64,000 bases of DNA, taken from positions 2,832,840 through 2,896,839 of the forward strand of contig JANPWX010000077.1 of the NCBI GenBank assembly GCA_024734555.1, written 5' to 3'. Below are positions 23,551 to 35,660 of this stretch, one piece after another. Below the pieces are notes generated by a model, which worked only from the letters and a program-made list of their open reading frames with translations, did not search any database and was not told the origin of the DNA. The translations under genes and the position numbers were made by a program. Origin of the DNA: Trochalopteron elliotii (taxonomy: Eukaryota > Chordata > Aves > Passeriformes > Leiothrichidae). How positions within the stretch are numbered: the first letter of the stretch is position 1; the number at the start of each line of letters is the position of its first letter.

Positions 23551-25196
23551 AGTCTGAGATTTCTCAATCTCTGGCATCACAGAGTAATGTCCTCTCTTGT
23601 TCCCTGTCTGAACTGGTAAATCTGTAACTATTTCCTAGAGAGCATGAAAACTCCCAGAGAGGAACAACAAATAACATTCGCTCTGCCTTGTAGCCAGAAT
23701 TGCCTCTCAGTTAAGGTGTTTTCCTGAAAGACAGGAGAATTCAGTTCTTGTTACCCAATAATTTCACTGGGAATTCATTTTGGGTCTCTTGTTTGCTGGG
23801 CTGAAAGGAGAGGTGTGATCATTGAGCTATTGTACAAGGGTAAGTAATTTGAGGTTTTTCCCCAGTATTTTAACACAGTTCTGCTAAGGTTGCAGGCAGA
23901 AGCCTGAGCTGTAGTTGACAGAAGAGATGAGGAGAAATTGCTGAGTGTGGCATGAGAAAAGACTGAAGATGTCCAAAAGCAGGGATAGAAACTGACAGAA
24001 GTTACCAATAGTTCTGTGAGACATTGACAGCTCACAGTTCAGGTGGAGGCATGCAGGTGACGGCTGATCTTCAAGGGACACATGGGGGTCTTTTGGGGAA
24101 AGGAATCTCATCAGGCCGGAGAAAATCAGTAATATTGCTTCTAGAGAGACAGGAGGGAAGAATCATCTCGGTCTTTCAATCTGACAGATCCTGTTGTCCT
24201 TAAAAAGTGTCTTTATTCTCCTGTGAGATTTGTACTTTCCTAAGTGAGTGAGCAAAACCGAGTTTTTGTGTTATGTTTTTCAAGCAGACATTTTGCTAAG
24301 TGCCATAAAAGCCACAAAACCTCAGCATGTTAAACCAGTATCAAAAACATTCTGAAATGAAGCTCCTTTCATTCTAAAATGTTACACAATCTAAATTTCT
24401 CTGTGAATAGTCAACTGAGAACCCTAGTTTAGAGATCTTTAGGGAATCTGGGTTTAGAACTATCTGTTTATGCACTTTAGAAGTTTTGAATTTAACCTTA
24501 ATCTCACACAACTTTTGCATATTGATTTCCCAGTGAGAGAAGCATACTTGTGCGCTTTGTATTTTTAAGTTTTTCATAAAGACAACAATAAATAGCTAAA
24601 CAGGTATTTTAGTTTGTTAAATATTTGTCAATACTTTTAGTATTTTTGTTAGCTAGGTTTTTTAGTGCTTCTGATATTCTTTTACTCAGTTTTACTTACA
24701 GTTGCAATATTTTTTTCTGAATGGTTTTGTCTTTCTCTTCCTCTTTTTTTTATGTTTAAGATTTTTTTGTCTGCTTTTGTTTCTAGCTGTTTATGAAAGT
24801 AAATAGTAAATACTTAAGGAGATAGAACATCTGTTTTGTACAAGATAATTCCATTTTAGTCCCTGACAGCCCCAGAAGTATGGCTTAGAAATGTTATATT
24901 GGCACATTCTTCACTTGAATTGAACATGGTAGATCAAAGAGAAAGAATAACTGCCAATTACAACTTCCTAATCTTCAGGTATTTCACCCCAGTGCAAAAT
25001 AAGGACACTAGATGTAAAGCTGTAACTCATTCCTTTGGAGAATTTAGCACAGCAATTTTCTATTCTTCCCTCCTTCATGCTTTTATGAAAATGTTCATCT
25101 CATGTCATGTTTCTTTGAAGGTCACCCTACTGTCCTCTATTCCTGAGCACACAGGGACATACTATGCAGGAGAAGGGGAAGAGACTTTTGCCCAGC

Positions 25197-25236
25197 TTTT
25201 TTGTTTGTTTATTTGTTTTGTTTGTTTGTTGTTTTC
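25197..25236 (+). repeat. (TTTG)n microsatellite
   Basis: TTTTTTGTTTGTTTATTTG followed by further TTTG units. Confidence 0.88.
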
Positions 25237-25643
25237 TGTGCAAGTTATGTATTTCACTAAATACTTCCCATTAAGAGCAAATATCAGAAACTATTTTAAA
25301 TATATTTAAATTTGTCAGTGTAGTTGACAGTTGCATGTATAGATTTGATAGAGAAAAAGCAGATTTTTTAGAAATTTTTTTGCGTTCAAGTGATCTGCAA
25401 GGAGAAATTATAATCAAAGTAAACAGAACAGTAAAGTAAAGCAGTATATTATTGGAAACCAGATGACTAAAGAAATAAATTATGGATAAATAGCATTAAA
25501 TGCTATATAGATCTCTTTCATGCTCTTAAATGCTTTGTCATTATGTTACACTAAAAACTTGTAAAAGGTCAATGACAATGACTATGAAGGGAAATTAACT
25601 TAATGATTATGTCACTTAACCAATGAGCTATATGTAGTCCTGT

Positions 25644-25667
25644 CTTTTTGTTTTGTTTTGTTTTGTT
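25644..25667 (+). repeat. (TTTTG)n pentanucleotide repeat
   Basis: Four consecutive TTTTG units. Confidence 0.88.
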
Positions 25668-25890
25668 AAATATTGTGGTTTATATCAAGCAAAAAGGTTT
25701 ATATCAAGAAAGAATGCTGAAATTACACGAATTAAGAATTCGAGATATACTAATATCTCTATAATAATATCATGCTTCTGCTGCTGCTAACACAAAAATA
25801 TTGATCAACCCTGATCACTGTGGTCAAAGAAGCATTATTCCACAACATGCCTTTGAAAATTTTGAAAAAAAAATACGAAACATGCAGCAT

Positions 25891-25922
25891 GAAATATGAA
25901 TATGAATATAGATATGAATATC
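25891..25922 (+). repeat. (GAATAT)n short hexanucleotide repeat
   Basis: GAAATAT, GAATAT, GAATATA, GATAT, GAATAT: about five imperfect units. Confidence 0.8.
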
Positions 25923-27377
25923 AAAGTGTTTTCACAAAAATCACTAACAGAAAGAGAATTTTAGACTGTCATGGAGTGAAGGAATTCACCCAAGTGGTGA
26001 TCTGGATAATTGGTAAGGCATAACAATGTCATGTAGTTAAAACACTTTGTAGTTTCCAGGCCTTTTCCTAAGGCTACTCTTTAGCACATTTGTCTCTCTC
26101 TAGACATGCAATAAAGAGGACTGGAGACAACCACACACGTCTCAAAAAAGCAACCTACCAGAGTCATTCCCTCAATTTTTTCCCTGCCTTAAATATTCCT
26201 TAATTACTTCATTTTCTATTAAATACATGTATCTTTTTGTTAGTCCCTGCATAATGGATGAGATTTCTTTGTGGTCATAGAAACAATCACCTCCTCCTCC
26301 CACTTTAATGTCATTTTAGAAGGTTTGTTTAGTTGCCCTAGGCTTTTATGAATTGAACCCAGATGTCTTTTCTCTGTGGAGCTGTTGAACATCCTGAACT
26401 AAATGTGTCCCTTGTGCAATAATTGAGTGGAAGAAAATGTTTTACTTCTATGTTGGTATCTTTCAGGGCTTTTTACATGCTAGTTGCAAAGGCAGTTTTA
26501 TTTAGGTACAAAAATGCTTTTCCATAATAAAAAGAAAACTGAAATAAACCAACCAAACAAAAAGGACAAAACCAGAACCCTCAAAGCCATAAAAATACCA
26601 AGCTAACTAGTTAAAATATTCCCTGGCTGGGGGCATTTCAAGCTCAGAAGACCAAAATAGAAATTACTTAGAAGAGGCTTGTCAATGCTGCCACACACAC
26701 TGTCAATCAGCCAAAGCCTGGAAACAGCTGCCTGGCTACACTCACTTCTTCAGGAGATGGAGGACTGCACTGCAAGAGTGAATGACAGTATGCACTATTC
26801 CCTAATTACAAAGCAAATCTATTTGGTGCTTTTGGCTTCTGGCAGGATCTTGCTCTGCTTAACAGGTTTTGTGTATCTCACCCCCTTCTACCAAACACGT
26901 GTGTTCTCCAGACTGGTGTTTTTGCTGCCCTGGCCTTGTTTTTGGCCACTTGTCTCACCTAGTGGAAAGAACTGTATAGACCTAATTTAAGCTCTAGCAC
27001 CCTGTTCCTAACCACAGCAGCAGACTTGGAATGTGCAGTAGTCTGTCCCTGAAAAGATCTGAATGCTTGGAAATCAGTTCACAATCCCAGGATATTAAGT
27101 ACGAAAACATTGACGCACTTTTTTCTCATTCCATTTTAAAGTTTGCCTAACTTTTTCTGTCAGTGGTTCTTCTCAAAGCAGAGAAAGAAATCTCTTTAAC
27201 TTGGAAATTCTTAACAAATGTAGTAGGGAATTTTAAGCCCATTTCTATGATACACTCTAACAGATAAAACTTATATTGTTGTGCCACCTAACATCTTGAT
27301 TTTTGTTTGTTCCCCTGTTACTCATCATGTTGTTTTAACTTTGTGGAAAAGCAAAACAAAGTCCACAAACAAGCAAT

Positions 27378-27477
27378 GAAAAAAAGAAAAAAGAAAAAAA
27401 GAAAAAGAAAGAAAAAGGAAAAGGAAAAGGAAAAGGAAAAGGAAAAGGAAAAGGAAAAGGAAAAGGAAAAGGAAAAG
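27378..27477 (+). repeat. A/G-rich repeat ending in pure (AAAAGG)n at an assembly gap
   Basis: Impure AAAAAG units at 27379-27413 become a pure AAAAGG hexamer array from 27414 to 27477 (more than ten units). The array does not end; it runs into unknown bases. Its true length is therefore not visible. The long KEKEKE or FSFSFS frames across this region are artefacts of the repeat. Confidence 0.95.
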
Positions 27478-27718
27478 NNNNNNNNNNNNNNNNNNNNNNN
27501 NNNNNNNNNNNNNNNNNNNNNNNNNNNNNNNNNNNNNNNNNNNNNNNNNNNNNNNNNNNNNNNNNNNNNNNNNNNNNNNNNNNNNNNNNNNNNNNNNNNN
27601 NNNNNNNNNNNNNNNNNNNNNNNNNNNNNNNNNNNNNNNNNNNNNNNNNNNNNNNNNNNNNNNNNNNNNNNNNNNNNNNNNNNNNNNNNNNNNNNNNNNN
27701 NNNNNNNNNNNNNNNNNN
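27478..27718. other. Assembly gap, 241 N
   Basis: Unknown bases. The left edge is a purine hexamer array and the right edge (CACCAAAAGGCC) is unique sequence, so the repeat ends somewhere inside the gap. The stated size may not be the real one. Confidence 0.99.
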
Positions 27719-27850
27719 CACCAAAAGGCCTCACAAGCATTTGCATTGTATTCTTCCTACATTGCAGGGCAATAGTTAGTCATCTGTTGAATCAGAAAGC
27801 TGAGGGCTTTTATTATATCTATGCTATAATAATATATACTATTCTAATGC

Positions 27851-27905
27851 ATATAATATAATATAATATAATATAATATAATATAATATAATATAATATA
27901 ATATA
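27851..27905 (+). repeat. (ATAAT)n pentanucleotide microsatellite
   Basis: About eleven uninterrupted ATAAT units. It lies 132 bp to the right of the assembly gap. A pure array of this length is probably polymorphic. Confidence 0.95.
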
Positions 27906-28949
27906 AATTATAATAACCTAATATTGCCAAACTGACAATATTCAAACACTATTTAATTATAACTGATTTCAATAGATAAATTCAAATTAATCATAACTTC
28001 TCAATTCTTTTTTCCAGGTCTTGACTGATAAATTATCAACAGGGTAGAAGAAATGTATTAAAGTCAATAATCTGGAAAGAAAACTACATCTAATAACATA
28101 CAAGCTACTTCTGCCTCTTGATAGCAAATATGTTAAAAGAAACATTAAAAAATGAAATTGAATTTTTATTCTCAGATAATAAACTTTAAGGTTTTTTTTT
28201 TTTTTAAGGCAGGAGAAAGAAAAAAAGAAAAAAAAAAATTCACTGAGCACCTGGAACAAATTACATTGACCATGGTAAATATCTGAAGACAACATTGACT
28301 TTTTCTTTTCCTCTCCTTCATATATCAAAGTATATAAAGGCTTTTATATACTTTATAAAAATAAAAACTTGAAAAGCAGTTACAATGTACTAATTTTTTA
28401 TACTCAGCTGGAATTTGCAAAAGCGAATAATCATCACAGAGTGTATTTATGCCAGTGGTGTTTGCTTTTTTCTGAATAATAACTTGAAAGCTTTTTATGC
28501 TCTTTCTCCTTTTCGCTGTCATGTGAATCTCCTCAAAACAAAGCAAAAGAAATGTGAAGCTATAACGGGAATGTACATTCAGTTTCTTTGTTTTCCCTGT
28601 CTTTTTAAACACAGGATGTGGTTTTAATTTTTCAGTCTGTCCTCCAACATTATTTTTTTTAAAAATTAAAAGAAATAGGCTTTCAGGTCTGTTTGCGGTT
28701 TCCCACATATATAATCTAAATATGGATCTGTTTGCTGACTTGCAATAATGTTACAGACTCCCTCCGGCACTGTTGGATGTCCCCTGTCTCCCTATGGGAG
28801 AAAGGTGTTATGTCTTTACAAATATGTAGGCAGATATGTAATGAGCATCTGGTAGATTTTTTTTTTTACTGAATTTGCTTTATTCTAAAACAATTAAAGA
28901 ATCTTTTGTAGCTGCTCTACAAACCTCAATCATGAGACTGTTAGTGTGA

Positions 28950-29008
28950 AGAAACCTAGAAGAAGAAAGAAAAAAAAGCCAGAAAAAAGGAGAAGGAAGA
29001 AAAAAAGT
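28950..29008 (+). repeat. Purine-rich (AAG-like) low-complexity tract
   Basis: AAACCTAGAAGAAGAAAG followed by A-rich and AGAAGG units; almost entirely purine. Confidence 0.75.
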
Positions 29009-29631
29009 AGTAATCTCTCATTCCTTTTGGAAGTATTTAGGCTAAGCTTTCTGATGTACAGGCTCAATACTAGCAATTTAGGGACTTATTCTGTATCACA
29101 GGGAATATCTGCTTTTCGTTTAACAGAGAATAGTGAGTCACTACTATAATTTTCTTTAGATAGTAACGTAATTGAAGCAGAAGTTGGGAACTGAGAAACA
29201 TATATTATGGCCACTGATTTTCTGCTCACATAATCCGTTTAAAATATTTTGGCTGAGGTAAGGATGTAAAACCTTCAGTACTTGCAGCCCTCTTCAAAAG
29301 CTTATCTGCTGTGTCACTGAAATAAAAAGAGATGCTTTTCAGAGAAAATGCTAAAGGAAATCAAATAGTATGGGTCAACTGTGATTCGTGGAGATACAAA
29401 CAGGCTACTGTAGTTATTTTCAACCTTAAAGAAAAAAAGCCCCAAAGAATCCTTAACTCTTTGTCAAAGGTTGAATTAAACTATAGTTTAAAGACTACAT
29501 ACTTTTTATGCTTTCCTTATAAATTTAGTTCTTTCTGTCACAGAAAGTGACAATGCTGCAAGTAGAGAGAGCTTTTGTCCATGCCATCCTTGATCTTCTC
29601 CACTGAGCTGTGCTTCAGTACATGAATAATG

Positions 29632-29656
29632 TATGTGTGTCTGTGTACACACACAC
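29632..29656. repeat. TG/CA inverted microsatellite
   Basis: TGTATGTGTGTCTGTG is followed directly by TACACACACACAC. The two halves are nearly complementary, so the tract can fold into a hairpin or form alternating purine-pyrimidine DNA. Confidence 0.75.
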
Positions 29657-30319
29657 AGAACATCCTAAAGGCCATTCCAGGAGAAAATAGGTTCTAAAAT
29701 GACTGAGACATGAAATGCCTTGTAATTAGGAATGTATTAGATGATTATTAACAAACATATGCATAGAGAAAGATTATGTTTAGGATGGTGATTCCCTTAG
29801 AACCTGGTGCTGAGTAAAGACCCTGAACCATTCAAATAACCATTAAGAAAACATGGGTGGAAGAAGGCAGAAGTAAAACTATATAAATTTATGATCCTGC
29901 TGTTCAGATGCAATTTGAAGATCTATATACCACATTGTCACAACTGCTCAAAGCCTTTTTATTCACACGTTGCACTATTTCTGTTAGAAAAAATCTTAAC
30001 TCACAGAAAGATGATATTAATGATCCACTTAAGAAGCAAAAAGTGCATAAACATCCAGATATACCTTCAGGGGGGAAATATTTGATAATCCCTTACATAA
30101 GTTAGTTGTTTTGTTATCCCCAGTTTGTGACACCTGTGCCTGATTGCAGATGTGCATTTAAAGCTAGGCCAGGTTGATCCTAAAAGAAAGTTAATATTTC
30201 CATCCCATGTAAGAAAACAAGAACAGAGTTTCTTATAGATTTGTATAAGCACAATTTCATAGGTATATTTTTGGTGTTGTTACAAATTATAGAAATAGGC
30301 TAAATAATTAATATTCTTG

Positions 30320-30405
30320 AGTGGTTTTTGTTTTAGGTGTTTTTGTATGTTTGTGTTTGGGTTTATTTTGGGGGGTTTTTTTTGTTTGTTTTTTTTTTTT
30401 CTTTT
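30320..30405 (+). repeat. GT-rich low-complexity tract
   Basis: Runs of T broken by G, GG and one GGGGGG run (30370-30375), like the tract at 2280-2378 but less G-dense. Confidence 0.85.
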
Positions 30406-30834
30406 GCTGTGGACAGACTGATATGAACATTTTGGATCAAACTAAAGAAACAAATAAATAAAATTGATACAAAAATTATTCTTTCATGCCTGTTGATGCA
30501 TTTTGCTACAGTATTTGTTTTGGCAAAAATCCAAACTTTTAGTTTTTAAAAATCTTTGCAAATCCTTTTGAATCAGGGAATGAGAATAATTTATTTGCTG
30601 TGAGACACCTGAAGTAATACATCTAAATAATAAGCAATGACATGTACATCAATATATATTTTTAAGTACATAGTGCTTATGTAACACATTTAAGATTTTT
30701 TATGTCCATATTGCTGTATTTTGTTTATTATGATCTTTTATTTTCCAGCATTTAAATGTGACATTGTTCAATGTACCTCCATTCAAAAGTATGCTGAATG
30801 CATCTTTGGCATTCTTCTTCTTTGTCTAGACAGT

Positions 30835-30911
30835 TAGACTAGATGAAGGCAGTTGGACCAGATGGTCACTGTAGGTTCCTTCTAAATCAACTGTTCTATT
30901 CTGTTCTATTT
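30835..30911 (+). mobile_element. CR1 LINE 3' terminal fragment
   Basis: AGTTGGACCAGATGGTCACT near 30851, GGTTCCTTCTAAATCAACTG and then two copies of CTGTTCTATT match the last 60-70 bp of CR1 (GGTTGGACTAGATGACCT...CCTTCCAACC, then the short tail repeats). The tail unit is ten bases here rather than the usual eight or so. The rest of the element is absent or unrecognisable upstream. Confidence 0.8.
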
Positions 30912-32528
30912 TTCCAAGCTTATCACTTTGATGAAATTATTCCTGTATTAGCATCTTTCCATTATACCTACAATAAGACACTCATCCAGATGACTGTCAC
31001 AGCCTATTTTGGCCTTAATTGTTATCTCCTAAAGGTTAACAATGCGTGAAAAGCCCAATTCTCATCTCTCTTCATCATAACCCATGTAGGTTGCATTTCA
31101 AAGATTACCTTAGGGCTTTCTGTCATGATTTACCTCATGCATAGAATAAAATCTTGAACAGTAGCTTAGACAGCTCATTGGTCTTTCTAAAATGTTATTT
31201 AACCAGGCTACCTAGGATATAGAAATGGTAATGACTATAAAATTAGCATTCTCTTAGCTACAGGTTCCTAAAGTGCACATTTTCCCTTCCAGAAATTTGG
31301 TCCTCTTTTCACTCCTGATTTTGATTCCTTGATTCCTTGATTACATTTTGATTCCTTGATACTTGTGCATTTATTGCACAAATGTACCTTCTCTACCTGG
31401 CTGTCTTTTTGACTACAACATCCAGCTGCTTCTAAGAAAACCTAGGGTGAAGTTTGAGGATGTGGGGATTACTCAAAGAAAGACAATGCAGTTAAGATTT
31501 CACTAGCCCTGGCTTTTTGCTCTCTACATATGTTTCAGCATGACTTATGCCTTACAGACCCATCTTCTCTCCTTGCACCCAGAACAAGAAATGTATTATT
31601 TCACTTTTCCTCTATAAAACTATTACTCTAGAGGGACATAATTTCCCGATGATTATAACACACAGGATTTCAGGGGAGCACAGCAATTCTCTCAGAGAAT
31701 GATAGAAAATTCCATCTGGATATAAATGCTTTGCAAGCTGGCTAGAGATGCTCTGCTGCATCCATTAGCCTAAATGCCAGGGATAGGCTTTGCGGTGTAT
31801 TCAAAGATGTTGTAATCTGTCTTCCCCCTTGTTTTGCTGTCTGGTGTATGTACCTGCCTAAATATTCACAAGAAACTGAAGTCCTTTGTGTCTGTGATGG
31901 AAGAGCAGTAGGGAGAGAAACAGGCACTTGCAGAATCTTCCTCTAGAAAAAGGGTAAAGAACTGAGGTTGTTACATTTCCTCAAAATAAGAGAATACCTC
32001 AGACTGTTTTTCATCTGTGAATTCACAGTTTAAACTCCTCATAGCTAGGATTTCTAAGATAATTTTACCTCCCTTCCATGTGATCGCAAAAACTAAATTT
32101 AATAGAAGAAGTTCCAGCTTTCTAATACATGGGTTGTCATAAGTTTAATACCTCTCTAGAATTACGTGTTGGATTTTGCTGGTTGAAATATTTCTTTTAA
32201 AAAACCCTAAATACTGAAATGTATGCATAAAATTCTGATCAATTTTCAGTGTCATTTAGAGCTCCCTGTACCCTTTCAGATCTCTCTGTCTACCTTTACA
32301 AAAAACTTTTCTAAAGTAGCTTGAAAATTAACTATTTTCCCCCCCCACATAGCCATTTGGATGGCTATTTAACTGCATAATGACTGTGATTTAAGAAAAG
32401 AGGCATACATTTCAAGAACCAAAGGCAATAATTTGTTTGTACCATTACAAAAGATTTCTTGTCTTCTCTGAGAATTGCAAATGCAAGCTTTGAAATACTT
32501 ATTATTATCTTTGTGTCCTGCATGGAGG
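30912..32528. other. Unique sequence, no gene recognised
   Basis: It contains a short tandem GATTCCTT repeat (31316-31362). The 61-codon minus-strand frame at 31742-31927 has no recognised family. Nothing else is supported. Confidence 0.45.
31316..31362 (+). repeat. Short tandem repeat of TTGATTCC
   Basis: TTGATTCC occurs three times, twice adjacent and a third time after TTGATTACATT, so a 20-bp block is itself partly duplicated. Confidence 0.8.
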
Positions 32529-32732
32529 AATCATAGAATGGTTTGGGTTGGAAGGGATGTTTATAGTCATTGAGTTACAACGCAAGTGCCATGGACAGGA
32601 AATATTTCACCAGACCAGGCTGCTCAAAGCCCCATAGACTTGAATAGTTCCAGGCATGGGGGATCCCCAGCTTCTCTGGATACCTGTTCCAGTGTCTTGC
32701 CACCTTCACAATGAAAAATTGCAGGAAGCTCA
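32529..32732 (-). mobile_element. CR1 LINE 3' fragment, minus strand
   Basis: AATCATAGAATGGTTTGGGT at 32529 is the reverse complement of a typical CR1 terminus. It is followed in the expected order by GGAAGGGATG, GCCATGGACAGGAAATATTT near 32588, AGACCAGGCTGCTCAAAGCC near 32612, CTTCTCTGGATACCTGTTCC near 32671, and CACCTTCACAATGAAAAATT near 32701. These are the non-coding 3' region and the end of the pol frame read backwards. The fragment is about 200 bp, heavily 5'-truncated. The minus-strand frame 32624-32806 overlaps it but is broken relative to the CR1 frame. Confidence 0.93.
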
Positions 32733-34020
32733 GAGCTGGGAAATGAATGAGGTACAGGCAAAACGATCACAATGTGGTTAAATTTACACAGGGCTGGGCC
32801 TGACATTTCTTTTCAGTAGTCCTCCAACACAAAATCTGTATAGGTCTATTAAAGGAGATATACGCTGAGCAATGCTCATAGACCTGATACAATTAATTTT
32901 CTCAAATGTGTAGTGCTCATGCATGATGTATATGCACAGGGATGCCTTGTAAGATGGCAGGTGTAGGCTTAGAGGTGCATGGGTTTTGTGCCAATGAATG
33001 GGATGCCATCTAGGCCACTAAGAAAGAAGTCTGGATGTAGCTATTGTATGCAGGCAATAATTTTCACCCTGGCTAGTTCACAATATACTGATCTTAACTA
33101 TTTTCAAGACATATGATTCTTTGTATTACTAATATTTTTTTCACTTTTTTCTCCACACTAGTTTTCTTTTTTAATCTTGTTTCACCTTGAAGTGTATATT
33201 CCAAGCTTCATGACATCTGTGTGTAATTAAAAGTCATCATTGTGTTGCCTAAATGGTAATGCTATGGGACAGATTTACTGAGGTAACACTTCAATTCCTC
33301 AGTGATCCATCACATTCATTAAGACAAAAAATTTGAAGAATACAACTATATTCCACATTTAATCATAGCCTCAGGTGAAACTACATTAATGGAAGGTATA
33401 CCTGTGCTAGTATTAATATTAGGAGACATCAGCCTTACACTAGTATTTATATTTAATATCAGTAATCAATAAGAATTGTTTAATTTCCAGATGTCTCTAT
33501 ATTTTCCTGTGGCAGAGCCCGTTTGCTTTTTCAAATGATTCTGTTCAAAATGCCTGTAGAACACTGACAGAAGATTTGGCCTTTAGAGTAATAATTTGTC
33601 AGAAGCAAACAGAATGGTGAATTGAGGCACTTTTCAGAATCACTATACAGTCTTTAATTTAATTGAAAACACACAGCTTTGTCTTCTTGAGGATCTGTTA
33701 ATTAGGGTGTCTGTGCCTTATGGGCACACAAGGCTCTATTTTGCTTATGTTAGCTACAAGGTAGGAATACATGGATTTTTCCCTTCTTTTATTTATATTA
33801 AAGACAGGTACATGAAAGATTTCAAAAACTGTGATTGTTAGATTATAAAGATGTTATTCCAGTTGGAATTTTGACTATGCATAAGTGAAGGACTTGGGTA
33901 TCGATTTTGTAATATTCTTTGACTTAGAAAGCACTTGTTTGAAAAGAATTTTAAAAGAATCTTTTTTATCTCATGATACTGTAGTTCTGGTTGGTTTCTA
34001 ATTTTTTTTGTTGCTTCATT

Positions 34021-34078
34021 CCTCCTACCCTCTCTCTCCCCCTCCTCCCCCCCACTTCCTCCCAACTCTTCCTCCCTC
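34021..34078 (+). repeat. C/T polypyrimidine tract
   Basis: Almost uninterrupted pyrimidines with several CCTCC and CTCTCT words and a C7 run. The minus-strand frame 33838-34080 begins in it and is glutamate/glycine-rich for that reason. Confidence 0.88.
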
Positions 34079-35607
34079 AATGACTTGGTGAAACAGTTTA
34101 TTGTGAAATTTCAAACTTCTGCATCAGATACACTGGCTGGATCCATCCCAACCAGAAGATCATTAGCAAGGCAGCAAATGCTACTGTGAACAAGTAACCA
34201 CTTTAACATGCCAGACTTAAGAATTTCAGCATTTGAAACCTTCAAAGCCTTTTCTCTGTTTTTATTTTTGTCATGCTACAGCCACAGTTCTTGATCTGGA
34301 GTCAAAAGCAAGTGTGATACAATTTCCCTGGCCTCAAGCATAAAAATTGCTAACAGCATTGTGTCTCTATCATGGAATGCAGTATCTCTGTGAGTCTGTG
34401 TATGAAAGTAACTTGACCCAAAAAAAAGGAGATCAAACAAGAAAACTGTTACTGTAGAAATATTTTTCCTGTGGCTAAAAGAGTATCTGTCAAAGGAGAG
34501 CATCTTGAGCTTTTAATTAAATATTAATATAAAGGAGAAGAAAAGTATTCCATTTAGCTGCTTTCCTCAAGCACTGTAAAGACACAGCATGAATGTGTAT
34601 GCACAAATTATATAATTTTCAGCAAATAGGGCTCCATAATAGGAATTTTTTTTAAGTGTTCATCTTAAATGTGAGCAAATGGTAACAGATGTAGTGGCAA
34701 TTCTACATCTCATTAGTTTGCATACTGCCTTGAAGGTTACAGACAAACTTAATTTCAGGCGTCCGGTACCCTTATCCTGCCCAACACGCACATTCAATTA
34801 AATTCCCTTCCTTTCCAAAAGCAGCTTTCACAAAGAAATGGATTCAACATGTTATGCTGTGGGTGCCTGAATCAGAGCTGATAAAAGGCTGAAATGCATA
34901 TAACATGCTCTGGTGTTGCCATATGTAAGTCCTCATCACCATCTTTCCAGTTCAGAGATTATTTGCTAGGTATACATAAACTGATCACACTCTCAACTTA
35001 TAAGATGAAAACACTTAAACTTTTATTTTTCAATTACCTTTTGTACACAATACTTAAAGCAAAAATAGGTTAAATATTTAGGCAATTAAAAAATATAATA
35101 AAAAAAGAAAACAAAAATAAATTTTCAATACTGCGTGACTTACTTTGGTGCAATAAATTACTAAATGAAAAGTGTTGCAATGATTTCAACCAAATCAAAA
35201 AATTCCTAAAAACTCCACCTTAAGCCAAATGTGAAGTTATAGCAAATATGCACAGACTGATTTCTATGTTGCACAAATTTAGAACTGACTGCGACAAGCC
35301 TCCAGCTGAGCCTTACTGGCCACACAACAGTCTCAATGCTGCAAATCACAATTTCTCACAGAAATCAACAGGACTCCTCAAGCGAGAGCATGCTCTCATT
35401 TGCATCAAATATTTGTAGAAGGCAGTTCCTCAATCAGATGTTACATGTGATAAAAGCATGTTGGCCGCATCTAGAAAATGCATTTGTATACTTTGGGGCC
35501 TCTGCAGATTTGTTTTATTCTAAGCATTGTTTGACAAGCAGCTAAGTGACCTAGAAATACTGACCTCACACTTGAAGCCTTTCAAACTTTCAGTGAACCT
35601 CTGATTA

Positions 35608-35660
35608 AAGAAAAAAAAAACAAAAAAAAACTCAACAAAAAAAAACACCAAAAAAAACAA
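35608..35660 (+). repeat. A-rich tract with C interruptions
   Basis: Runs of A interrupted by single C or ACACC. Confidence 0.85.

Larger units (their letters stand above)
23551..27377. other. Unique sequence with short GT and GAATAT repeats, no gene recognised
   Basis: The longest frame here, 136 codons on the + strand at 24899-25309, runs into a TTTG microsatellite and has no recognisable domain. Overlapping minus-strand frames at 23775-24111 are also unrecognised. The stretch 26670-27050 is less AT-rich and opens for 103 codons on the + strand (26679-26990), but again without a family match. Confidence 0.45.
27906..30834. other. AT-rich unique sequence, no gene recognised
   Basis: It holds a T14 run (28192-28205) followed by an A-rich stretch (28211-28238), a purine-rich AAG-like stretch (28950-29008) and a TG/CA inverted tract (29632-29656). 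The minus-strand frames at 27987-28328 and 28325-28708 are unrecognised and cross low-complexity DNA. Confidence 0.45.

Noticed and set aside
24899..25309. 136-codon + strand open frame
   Set aside because: No recognisable domain, no promoter or splice context, and the C-terminal part is coded by a TTTG microsatellite.
27307..27861. Long + and - strand frames of KEKEKE / FSFSFS type across the gap
   Set aside because: They are read-throughs of the AAAAGG array and unknown bases.
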